Shown here: positions 43,633-52,127 of the stretch, piece by piece
Numbering within the stretch: the first letter of the stretch is position 1
Layout of the letters: the number at the start of each line of letters is the position of its first letter
From: Runella rosea
GTDB taxonomy: Bacteria; Bacteroidota; Bacteroidia; Cytophagales; Spirosomataceae
Reading direction: 5' to 3'
Assembly: GCF_003325355.1 (NCBI RefSeq)
Contig: NZ_CP030850.1
Location: 434,001-498,000 of the forward strand
DNA length: 64,000 nucleotides
Position numbers and translations under genes: made by a program
Notes under the pieces: model-generated
Told to the model about the DNA's origin: nothing
The model's database searches: none
The model's input: only the letters and a program-made list of their open reading frames with translations

Positions 43633-46437
43633 ATGAAAACCTTTATCACTCCTGCTCATTATCCGCAATTCCTCCTTCGTACAATTAAGCATCAACTGCT
43701 TCCTCTTTGCCTGCTTTTCTTTTACTTTCAAACGGTTCAGGCACAGGTGAACGGCGCATTGGACGTAGATTTCTCTACGAATGGAAAAAACACGATTACC
43801 TTTCCGGGGGCCGGCAACGGCATCGAATTTGCATTGGGTTCAGCCCTGCAATCCGACGGAAAAATAGTAGTCGTTGGAAGCAGCAACGGTGGACTCGCTA
43901 CCATACGTTTACTGCCCAACGGCACTTTAGACAATACTTTTTCAACCGACGGAAAAGTGGTTTTCAGTTATTCAGGGCTTACGGCACAGGCCAATGCCTT
44001 GGCCATCCAGTCTGACGGGAAAATAGTGGTTGTAGGGCAGGTACACGATACATCTGACCCCACAAAACTGTACGATTTTGTCATTTTGAGGTATCTCCCC
44101 AACGGCACCATAGACAACACGTTCAACGGAACGGGGTCAATTCGTACCCATGCCAGTTTGAACGATTTTTATTACGATGTCGCCATCCAATCGGATGGAA
44201 AAATAGTGGTGGCCGGCTCCCAAAACAGTCAGTTTGTGGTACGGCGCTATTTGAGTACGGGTACATTAGATGCCGCCTTCGGCAGTGCAGGTACGGTTTT
44301 TGGCATTTTTCAAGGCGTGGCCAGGGGAGTAGCCCTGCAACCTGACGGCAAAATAGTGGTAGGAGGATACACGTGGGAGTTTATGGCTCCTGACCGAGAT
44401 TTTGGGGTGATGCGTTTAAATGCCAACGGTACTTTGGATAATACCTTCGATACCGACGGCAAGGCCGTCACAGACATTGGCAGCGCTAACGATGACTATG
44501 CACACGACGTTGCTGTTCAAAAAGACGGGAAGATTGTTTTGGTAGGTAAAACTTGGGGCGGCACAACCGATAATGTAGCTTTGGTACGCTACCATGTGGA
44601 TGGCAGTTTGGATTTAAGCTTCGACGGCAACGGCAAAAAAACGACCTCTGTCAATACCGGCAACGACGAAGGAAATGCGGTAGCCATTCAACCCAACGGC
44701 GACATTGTAGTAGGCGGCACCACCCGAACACCCGCCTATAGCTACGAAGTAATTCTATTGGATGGGACGCGTGAGATTATTAACGTGCCAGCCAACGATG
44801 ACTTTGTGGTGCTGGTGTATCAATCCGATGGGGAATTAAACACCTTGTTTTCGGGGGATGGTATTCGCACTATTCCTTTTACAGAAGGGAAGCATGACAA
44901 AGGGAATACGATGCTTTTGCAAAATGACGGTAAAATCATCGTGGCAGGGTCGGTTCATAATGGCACCAACGAAGACTTTGGCATCTGTCGTTTGCATGGC
45001 TTTTACCGTTTTTACACCCTCGAAAACAGGTTGTATCTTTCTTTTGGTGATGAAGCAGAACAAGCTCGCTGCATGGTCGTTCAGCAGGATGAAAAAACTG
45101 TAGTGGCAGGCTACACCACCTCAAGCTCCGCTAAACAATTTGCCATTGTGAGGTATCAAAGGAGTGGAGCTTTGGACGAAACATTCTCGGATGATGGTAA
45201 GGTCATAATTAGCAGTGCCATCCTGCCCAATGAGGCATACGCCAATGCCATCGCCCTTCAGCCTGATGAAAAAATCGTGGTGGCGGGGCAGGCTTACAAT
45301 GGCACTGACAGTGACTTTGCGGTGATAAGATTGTTGCCTGACGGTACGATGGACAATACTTTCGGCACCAATGGAAAAGTACTGATCAATATTTTCGGGT
45401 TAGATTATTGCAAAGCAATGGCCCTGCAACCGGACGGAAAAATCGTGTTGGCGGGCTACAGTATTTCTACCGGTGGCATAGGGATTTATAAATCTACGGT
45501 GGCCAGGCTGCATCCCAACGGCACGTTGGATGTTTCATTCGATACCGACGGGAAGGTAGAATTGGGAGGAACCATCGGGGCTGACGAAATCAATTCGGTC
45601 AATATCTACAACAACAAAATCATCATCAGCGGCTACGAACTTAACAAAGACCTTGTAGCCTATCGGCTCAATGCCGATGGAAGTTTGGATAACACCTTTG
45701 ATGGCGATGGAAAAGTAGTAACTGATTTTGGAATGATTCAGGCGCTGGGTTGGTGTTCGGCCATTCAGCCCGATGGCAAACTCATTGTAGGAGGTCAAAT
45801 GTCACTGGCAACGGGGGTAATGGTGCTTGTTCGCTATAATGTAGACGGCAGCCTCGACAATACATTTTCTGATGATGGTATCTATACTTCTACTAACTAT
45901 ACAGGCAACAGCAGGGCTTTGGCAATCAAGGTGTTGGCGAGTGGTAAAATCTTAGCGGGAGGCAACGTGTTGACCCCCAATACTTGGAGTAAAACCCTTC
46001 TGCGGGTCAATGCCAACGGAACGACTGACCTTAATTTTGGATTCAATGGCTCTTATATTTTCCCCCAATTGGGATACAAAGAAGACCGTTTCGGTGCAAT
46101 GGCGCTAGGAGATTACGACCGAGTGTATGTTGCAGGTTCGTACGACAACGGCACCAACTTCGACATGACTCTTTCTATTTTTCTCCAATGTAAACTCAAC
46201 CCTCAAACTATCTCGTTGACCCATCCCAACGATGACATCAGCCTCAATCGTATCAATAATCCCGAAACTGGAAAAGCGATTCAGGCGACCAATTGGGTTT
46301 TGGGGACGGCAAACGCAGCATTTAAGGCAAAGGATTTTATTGAATTAAAACCCGGCTTTAAAGTGGAGCAGGGGGCGGTATTTAAAGCCGAAATTGGGTT
46401 TGCCTGTTCTTATACCATCAATCCGGGAGATACGTAA
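43633..46437 (+). CDS. Delta-60 repeat surface protein with C-terminal surface module
   Basis: This 934-residue protein has a signal peptide (ending FQTVQAQ). It contains about 13 delta-60 repeats with the motif A-x-Q-x-DGKIVVxG followed about 20 residues later by RxxxxGxLDxTFxxDGK, for example ALQPDGKIVVGG and LPNGTIDNTFNGTG. The repeats probably form a beta-propeller. The last 85 residues form a distinct module, ATNWVLGTANAAFKAKDFIELKPGFKVEQGAVFKAEIG, given here in parts, ending in a Cys-containing strand. That module resembles the ends of the two ELWxxDGT proteins downstream and the type annotated as 3-coathanger stack. It is a secreted, probably T9SS-linked surface protein. Confidence 0.88.
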   Translation: MKTFITPAHYPQFLLRTIKHQLLPLCLLFFYFQTVQAQVNGALDVDFSTNGKNTITFPGAGNGIEFALGSALQSDGKIVVVGSSNGGLATIRLLPNGTLDNTFSTDGKVVFSYSGLTAQANALAIQSDGKIVVVGQVHDTSDPTKLYDFVILRYLPNGTIDNTFNGTGSIRTHASLNDFYYDVAIQSDGKIVVAGSQNSQFVVRRYLSTGTLDAAFGSAGTVFGIFQGVARGVALQPDGKIVVGGYTWEFMAPDRDFGVMRLNANGTLDNTFDTDGKAVTDIGSANDDYAHDVAVQKDGKIVLVGKTWGGTTDNVALVRYHVDGSLDLSFDGNGKKTTSVNTGNDEGNAVAIQPNGDIVVGGTTRTPAYSYEVILLDGTREIINVPANDDFVVLVYQSDGELNTLFSGDGIRTIPFTEGKHDKGNTMLLQNDGKIIVAGSVHNGTNEDFGICRLHGFYRFYTLENRLYLSFGDEAEQARCMVVQQDEKTVVAGYTTSSSAKQFAIVRYQRSGALDETFSDDGKVIISSAILPNEAYANAIALQPDEKIVVAGQAYNGTDSDFAVIRLLPDGTMDNTFGTNGKVLINIFGLDYCKAMALQPDGKIVLAGYSISTGGIGIYKSTVARLHPNGTLDVSFDTDGKVELGGTIGADEINSVNIYNNKIIISGYELNKDLVAYRLNADGSLDNTFDGDGKVVTDFGMIQALGWCSAIQPDGKLIVGGQMSLATGVMVLVRYNVDGSLDNTFSDDGIYTSTNYTGNSRALAIKVLASGKILAGGNVLTPNTWSKTLLRVNANGTTDLNFGFNGSYIFPQLGYKEDRFGAMALGDYDRVYVAGSYDNGTNFDMTLSIFLQCKLNPQTISLTHPNDDISLNRINNPETGKAIQATNWVLGTANAAFKAKDFIELKPGFKVEQGAVFKAEIGFACSYTINPGDT

Positions 46438-46496
46438 AATGCTGATTTAAACCTTTATTCCTTTTGATTTAATATAAACCAAAAACACATATTCAA

Positions 46497-47051
46497 ATGA
46501 AGCACTTACTTATTTGCAGCGCACTTCTTTTCGTCTTTCCAATGGCTTGCCGTCAGGCCGAGACTCAGACACAAACCGCCACCACTTTTGATGAAGGCAA
46601 AGAAACCACCGCCATCATGCAAGTCATTGAAGGAGAAACTAAATGTTTTTTTGATGGAAATTATGATTGTTGGGCCAAACATTGGGTGCATCAACCCTAC
46701 GCAATGCAGGCTTGGAACAACGACGACGGCACGTTTGATGCCGCCATTGGGTGGGAAAAAATCAACGCGCAAGGCAAAGAATGGATTGAGAAGTATTACA
46801 AAAACGGCAAAAATGTCGTACACCCTCTGGTAAAACGTGAAAAACCACAAGTTAAGTTTTACAATGAGAACGTAGCGTATTTGCTCTGGAAACAATACAA
46901 CGCCAACAGCGCAAAAACCCACTACATCATCAGTCAGGAAACCCGCCTTATGGAAAAGCACGACGGAGCTTGGCAAATAGCCAATGTATCAGCTTTCTGG
47001 AATGCCAAATCACGGGTGTCAGTAGATAGTCTAAATGCCATACTGCCATGA
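46497..47051 (+). CDS. NTF2-like lipoprotein
   Basis: This 184-residue protein has a lipoprotein signal (lipobox PMAC, Cys18). The mature part has the SnoaL/DUF4440-like NTF2 fold pattern: IMQVIEGETKCFFDGNYDCWAKHWVH, then RYxxx-like VKFYNENVAYLLWKQY and a final ETRLMEKHDGAWQIANVSAFW. Such domains bind small ligands or act as non-catalytic partners. It overlaps the next lipoprotein gene in ATGA, so the two are translationally coupled. It lies 59 bp after the delta-60 gene. Confidence 0.75.
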   Translation: MKHLLICSALLFVFPMACRQAETQTQTATTFDEGKETTAIMQVIEGETKCFFDGNYDCWAKHWVHQPYAMQAWNNDDGTFDAAIGWEKINAQGKEWIEKYYKNGKNVVHPLVKREKPQVKFYNENVAYLLWKQYNANSAKTHYIISQETRLMEKHDGAWQIANVSAFWNAKSRVSVDSLNAILP

Positions 47052-48358
47052 AACGCTCCACCGCTGCTTTATTGTTTGTCTTTGTATTGCCTTTGGTCTG
47101 GAGTTGCGAAATGGAGACCAGAGGGTGGGATGGACTTTGTATTTCCGGAGGTGAGGCATCGGGTCGCAGTTATGTAGAATCCTACGATTTCAGTGATAAA
47201 AAAACCTTTGAAAAAGATAGTCAAATCGTAGTTTATCATGGCTCGGCCTGCGGGAAATTGACTCAAAAAATCAGCGAAGATGAAATTGTCTTGCAAGGAA
47301 ATCGTCAAATACCTCGTTGGGCTACCCATGCTACCGTCTTTTTGAATGGCTGGAAATTGGAGTATGAATCCGATGATCACCATGTACGTACGGTTGGAGC
47401 GGGTATTGGTCATATCAACCTAACCGTTAATCAAAACAGAAAAGAGGTAAACTGGACCGCAACTGGAGTGCTCGGAGATTATAATTTTGACGATGCTTAC
47501 AATTTTTGCTACCACTATACTGTCATCGCGTGGAACGAGGCCAAGATAAATCTGGCGGTAGATCACGATGAAAACTGTGCTTCGGGAACTTCCACTTACA
47601 ACATGTATCCCATTGCGGGATACCTTCAAAACAATGTCTTCAAACGCAGGGTAACTGCGGGGGTGGTTCCGCGGGGCTTTTTTTTCCGGGTAGCCCAAAA
47701 AGAAGACCATCATTTGCTTCAACTGTCTTATAATGTCGTAGGAAGTGAAAGGATTTTACAAAATAAAATCTACGATAACAATCCGGAAAGCACCAACACT
47801 TTGCCCCGGAATTCTAGTCGCTATGACTCAGCGGGGGTACTGAGTTGGAAGACTCAGGGTATTTTCAAAGACAACCAAGAGCGCTGGGAGCCATTTATCG
47901 AAGATAAGGGATACTACTTCGGTGAGATGGTCACGGGGATAGGTGGGAAAGATTTGGGAATAATACATCCTCCTTTTCTAGGAATGCCTGTAGATGATAA
48001 CGGTTTTTGGACAGGTACTATTCCTCAGGGCAGCAACCAAATTGTTTCAAAAGAATATACCATCACCAATATACCTTATGAAAATGCCTTGCCTGTTTTG
48101 TCTGGGTGGGATATACATTATGAAGGCGGTGACCATCATGTACGTAAGATAGGAATCTGGATCAGCGATTGGAGTTACAGCAAGCCTGTCCGAGCATCTA
48201 GGGGTACGCTCAAATACACTCTCTCGACGATACTGACCGATGATGAGGAAAACTCTTCGTTGGCCAATCACCGTGTTACTGTATTGGGAATCAAGCCCAC
48301 GGCCATTGCACAGCCCGAAGATGGAAATATCCTGCCTGAACTTGATAATGATTTTTAA
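47048..48358 (+). CDS. Lipoprotein with duplicated DHHVR domain
   Basis: I do not recognise this 436-residue lipoprotein (lipobox VWSC, Cys20). It contains two related units. The first has NGWKLEYESDDHHVRTVGAGI, the second SGWDIHYEGGDHHVRKIGIWI; both follow a strand of similar length and precede long beta-rich stretches. The C-terminus ends in NHRVTVLGIKPTAIAQPEDG and LDNDF. A truncated copy of this C-terminus appears at 51970-52111. A His-His-containing, beta-sandwich-like surface or binding role is possible but not shown. It is coupled to the NTF2-like gene upstream and starts the unit leading to the first ELWxxDGT gene, 16 bp downstream. Confidence 0.7.
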   Translation: MKRSTAALLFVFVLPLVWSCEMETRGWDGLCISGGEASGRSYVESYDFSDKKTFEKDSQIVVYHGSACGKLTQKISEDEIVLQGNRQIPRWATHATVFLNGWKLEYESDDHHVRTVGAGIGHINLTVNQNRKEVNWTATGVLGDYNFDDAYNFCYHYTVIAWNEAKINLAVDHDENCASGTSTYNMYPIAGYLQNNVFKRRVTAGVVPRGFFFRVAQKEDHHLLQLSYNVVGSERILQNKIYDNNPESTNTLPRNSSRYDSAGVLSWKTQGIFKDNQERWEPFIEDKGYYFGEMVTGIGGKDLGIIHPPFLGMPVDDNGFWTGTIPQGSNQIVSKEYTITNIPYENALPVLSGWDIHYEGGDHHVRKIGIWISDWSYSKPVRASRGTLKYTLSTILTDDEENSSLANHRVTVLGIKPTAIAQPEDGNILPELDNDF

Positions 48359-48374
48359 ATCCGAATCCAAAAAG

Positions 48375-51272
48375 ATGAAAAAACAACCCTACCACTTTAT
48401 ATTCTTCCAAATACTCTGCATGGCTCATTTGTCGCTTGCCCAAAACTTTCAGATGGTCAAAGACATTAATGTCGTGGCAGCGGGGGTCGAAGTTGATGAA
48501 AATAATGGTACCGCGATCATTGGTTCACAGATGTACTTTGTCAAACGTATCTCTGAACTGTGGAAAACCGACGGAACAGCAGCGGGCACGGTCTTGGTCA
48601 AACACATCGTTTCGGCCTTTGGTGATTCTGACCCTCGTAACCTGATCAATGTAGGCGGTACTCTTTACTTTACCGCCAATGATGGCATCAACGGCGAAGA
48701 ACTTTGGAAAAGCGATGGCACCGCCGCCGGTACCGTTATGGTCAAAGATATTTATACAGGCAGCCTCGGCTCTGAGCCTCAGGGGTTTGTCTCTTACAAC
48801 GGGCAGTTGGTATTTGCGGCCATGACGGCCTCGCAAGGGCTTGAACTCTGGAAAAGCGACGGCACCGCCGCCGGAACGGTCATTATCAAAAATATCAATC
48901 CCGGAGCTGCCGGTTCAGCTCCGGGTAGTTTTATCATTGTACAGGGAATCCTCTACTTCGGCGCCTTCGATGCCGTCAATGGTCGAGAATTGTGGAAAAG
49001 CGATGGTACTGCCGGGGGAACTGTATTGGTCAAAGACATCAATCCCGGTACTACCCACTCATATCCCAACTCCCTTGTCAGGGTCGGTTCATTTGGTGGT
49101 GTTGCTGCGACGGATGTTTTGTTTTTTACCGCTGACAATGGTACAAAGGGTAGAGAACTCTGGAAAAGCGATGGTACCGCGGCCGGAACAGTCTTGGTCA
49201 AAGATATTTTTTCGGGTGCAACTGCAATTGATCCTTATCCCGAAAGACTTACCAATGTAGACGGTACGCTTTATTTTACGGCAGATAACGGCTCTGCCGG
49301 TCGCGAACTTTGGCAAAGTGATGGAACAGGAGCCGGAACGGTGATGGTCAAAGATATAAATCCCGGCTCAGAAAGTGGGATAATTGACTACGGTTCGCCC
49401 TTTGTTGTCAATACCGGCACGTTGGTTTTTTATTTCGAGGCCAATGATGGAACCACCGGACAGGAACTCTGGAAAAGCAACGGAACTGCAGCGGGAACGG
49501 TGATGGTCAAGGATATCAACAGTGGAGCGGCTTTCGGTTACCCTACTTCTTTGAGATTGGTGGGAAGTACGCTCTATTTTTCCGCCTATGATGGAACCAA
49601 TGGGTCCGAACTTTGGAAAAGCAACGGTTTGGCGGCAGGGACAACTTTAGTCAAAGACATTTGGGCCGGGGCGGGGAGCAGCTATCCACAAGGGCCTGTG
49701 AGCCTATCAGGATCCCTTATCTTTCTGGCCCAAGATGGGAGCAACAGCACCATCAATGAACTCTGGAAAAGCGACGGTACCGGTCCCGGAACGAGCAAGA
49801 TAGTGCCCAATGCCAATACCGTCAGTGCTCAGCCCAAATACCTCGTGAGGATGGGTAATAAAGTTTACTTTACTGCCAATGACGGCATCAACGGCGAAGA
49901 GCTTTGGAAAAGCGATGGCACCCCTGCCGGAACTGTCATGGTCAAAGACATCAATTTTGGAAGCCTCAGTGCTTCACCTACCGATCTTATCAATATCAAT
50001 GACACCTTGTTTTTTGTTGCTGAAAACGATATCCATGGCCGGGAAATTTGGCGAAGCGACGGTACCGCCGCCGGAACAGTATTGGTGAAAGACATCAATA
50101 CCGGGATAGAGACCTTCGCCCCCGAAGAGATAACCGAATGGAACGGGGCATTGTTTTTTAGGGCTTCTACCAATACCGCTGGTTCCGAATTGTGGAAAAG
50201 TGACGGTACTGCGAGCGGAACAGTTATGGTGAAAGATATTTACCCCGATTCCGGTCCCGGAGCGCCCAAATATCTTACCAACGTTGCAGGGACTTTATTT
50301 TTCTTTGCCTATACTCCATCAGGCCCCGCCCTTTACAAAAGCGATGGGACCACCGCCGGGACAGTAAAAGTAGCTAATATAAATATGGATTGGGATTATA
50401 TTGAACCTCCCGTTGCTATTGAAAATACCCTGTTTTTTTCCGGCCCCAATGCGAGTTCTACCGATATCGAACTCTGGAAAAGTGATGGGAATTCCATCAC
50501 TTTGGTAAAAGATATTCGAGCCAGTAGCTCCCCCTCGTCGCCGCAATCATTCAAGAACATCAATGGTACATTGTTTTTTAGTGCTGATGATGGCATCAAC
50601 GGGACAGAACTCTGGAAAAGTGACGGCACTGGGACAGGAACAGAGATGGTCAAAGACATCAATACGACGGGAAGCTCATTTCCTCTGAATTTGGTCAATA
50701 TCAACGATACCCTTTATTTTTCCGCAAGCGATGGGACCAACGGCCGTGAGCTATGGAAAAGTGATGGCACGGCGGCAGGGACAGTGATGGTCAAAGATAT
50801 TCAGGCCGGAAGCGGCAGTTCCAATCCCACACAGTTTTTTAACTTCGGAGGCACGGCCTATTTTTTAGCGAATGATGGTCCTCATGGCCGGGAGCTTTGG
50901 AAAAGTAACGGTACTACCGCCGGAACAGTCCTGATTGCCGACCACAACCCTGACAATAACAGTGGATTTTCCACTGCCCCCTATTTTACTCAGATGGGAG
51001 GCACCCTCTACTTTGTAGCCGATGACGGTCAGCATGGCTTTGAACTTTGGAAGTACACCCCCTGCCCCCAAGGATTTACGGCTACGCCTACAGGAACCGT
51101 CACTACCCACCAACTCGCATCAGAAACCGTTATTTCAATTGCCGGTAGCCCCAATACCATTCCCAACGGAGCTAATGTCATTTATCAGGCCAGCCAATTC
51201 GTACAGTTAAACCCGGGATTCAAAACCAACGGCGGGGTGGTGTTTGTTGCTCAGATTGGTGGGTGTAACTAG
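48375..51272 (+). CDS. ELWxxDGT repeat surface protein, copy 1
   Basis: From the ATG at 48375 this encodes 965 residues with a signal peptide ending HLSLAQ. The body is about 17 repeats of about 45-55 residues, each with a strand GTLYFxAxDGxxGxELWKSDGT then AAGTVMVKDI; a degenerate eighteenth, FELWKYTPC, ends the array. The last about 65 residues are a different module with ASETVISIAGSPNTIPNGA and FVQLNPGFKTNGGVVF. The ELWxxDGT family is large and predicted to form beta-propeller-like surface proteins. Start choice rests on the signal peptide; an upstream ATG at 48240 would add 45 residues that overlap the preceding gene. Confidence 0.88.
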   Translation: MKKQPYHFIFFQILCMAHLSLAQNFQMVKDINVVAAGVEVDENNGTAIIGSQMYFVKRISELWKTDGTAAGTVLVKHIVSAFGDSDPRNLINVGGTLYFTANDGINGEELWKSDGTAAGTVMVKDIYTGSLGSEPQGFVSYNGQLVFAAMTASQGLELWKSDGTAAGTVIIKNINPGAAGSAPGSFIIVQGILYFGAFDAVNGRELWKSDGTAGGTVLVKDINPGTTHSYPNSLVRVGSFGGVAATDVLFFTADNGTKGRELWKSDGTAAGTVLVKDIFSGATAIDPYPERLTNVDGTLYFTADNGSAGRELWQSDGTGAGTVMVKDINPGSESGIIDYGSPFVVNTGTLVFYFEANDGTTGQELWKSNGTAAGTVMVKDINSGAAFGYPTSLRLVGSTLYFSAYDGTNGSELWKSNGLAAGTTLVKDIWAGAGSSYPQGPVSLSGSLIFLAQDGSNSTINELWKSDGTGPGTSKIVPNANTVSAQPKYLVRMGNKVYFTANDGINGEELWKSDGTPAGTVMVKDINFGSLSASPTDLININDTLFFVAENDIHGREIWRSDGTAAGTVLVKDINTGIETFAPEEITEWNGALFFRASTNTAGSELWKSDGTASGTVMVKDIYPDSGPGAPKYLTNVAGTLFFFAYTPSGPALYKSDGTTAGTVKVANINMDWDYIEPPVAIENTLFFSGPNASSTDIELWKSDGNSITLVKDIRASSSPSSPQSFKNINGTLFFSADDGINGTELWKSDGTGTGTEMVKDINTTGSSFPLNLVNINDTLYFSASDGTNGRELWKSDGTAAGTVMVKDIQAGSGSSNPTQFFNFGGTAYFLANDGPHGRELWKSNGTTAGTVLIADHNPDNNSGFSTAPYFTQMGGTLYFVADDGQHGFELWKYTPCPQGFTATPTGTVTTHQLASETVISIAGSPNTIPNGANVIYQASQFVQLNPGFKTNGGVVFVAQIGGCN

Positions 51273-51362
51273 AAAGCGTCTAACATTGGGTAGCCCAGCA
51301 AGCAGAATGGTACTATCAGGCTAAACATTAAAATTATCAGACAACCGATATAAAACTAAGAA

Positions 51363-51863
51363 ATGAAAACATTCACAAAAACGCTCGTTGTAGCTACTGC
51401 TATTTGTATGGTGTTAGCCTGCTCAAAAACAGAAACAACTCCCCTAACACCGGCAGCCACCAAATGCACGAACAGCACTATTTTAGACGCACTCCTGTCA
51501 GGTAAGCAGATGTATCTCTTGACAACAGTTGCTAAAACGCAGGTTTTGCTCAATTTGAAAGATAAAAAAGGGAAGGCAAGGGCGTTTGGTGTTGGTGTTA
51601 ATCCTGTATTGTATGAATGGGATATTCAAATTTCTGCCGTTAGTGAAACTCAGGTGAAATTACAGGCAGGTGACATTATTGCCATTCGAGGAATTTTTGT
51701 TGCCGGAATCTATTTACCCGATTCATTCTTTTTTAAGGATAATAACTGTAAGATAACGGGAGAAACTTCAGATGGGCAAACTGTATACAATAACCCTATC
51801 ATTTACGAAGATGTTACCAATAGCAAAGACTTGGCGGCTATTTTAGATAAATATCTTTGGTAG
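51363..51863 (+). CDS. Small unrecognised lipoprotein
   Basis: This 166-residue protein has a lipoprotein signal (lipobox VLAC, Cys20). The mature part, KTETTPLTPAATKC onward, is beta-rich with LLSGKQMYLLTTVAKTQVLLNL and an acidic C-terminus. I recognise no family. It lies between the two copies of the duplicated ELWxxDGT block, 90 bp after copy 1. Confidence 0.55.
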   Translation: MKTFTKTLVVATAICMVLACSKTETTPLTPAATKCTNSTILDALLSGKQMYLLTTVAKTQVLLNLKDKKGKARAFGVGVNPVLYEWDIQISAVSETQVKLQAGDIIAIRGIFVAGIYLPDSFFFKDNNCKITGETSDGQTVYNNPIIYEDVTNSKDLAAILDKYLW

Positions 51864-51969
51864 ATAATTTAAGGCAAAGCAGGGTTTTTGGTTTTTCTGC
51901 GAGAATGTATCTCGTCAAGTTAATGTGGGCAGAGACTCTGAGAAGAAAAGACCCATTTTTATTTATCTA

Positions 51970-52111
51970 TTTCCAGTTGACTACCAACACCGATGATAGT
52001 CAAAACTCTTCGTTGGCCAATCACCGCGTTACCATACTGGGACTCAAGCCAACGGCCATTGCCCGGCCCGAAGATGGAAATATAGTGCCTGAACTTGATA
52101 ATGATTTTTAA
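51970..52111 (+). pseudogene. Truncated copy of the DHHVR lipoprotein 3' end
   Basis: Only the last 40 or so codons remain: DDSQNSSLANHRVTILGLKP then ARPEDGNIVPELDNDF, against DDEENSSLANHRVTVLGIKP then AQPEDGNILPELDNDF at 48237-48358. The DNA agrees closely over about 120 bases and the stop is kept. The rest of the gene is absent and upstream sequence is unrelated. It marks the left edge of a duplicated block. Confidence 0.8.
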
Positions 52112-52127
52112 ACCCGAACATAAAATC

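Noticed and set aside
43633-46437. Classing the delta-60 gene as RTX/hemolysin or haemagglutinin repeats
   Set aside because: The repeat motif DGKIVVxG with LDxTF is delta-60, without RTX GGxGxD nonapeptides.
48240-48374. Upstream extension of ELWxxDGT copy 1
   Set aside because: It overlaps the end of the lipoprotein gene and lacks a signal peptide, while Met at 48375 starts a perfect one.
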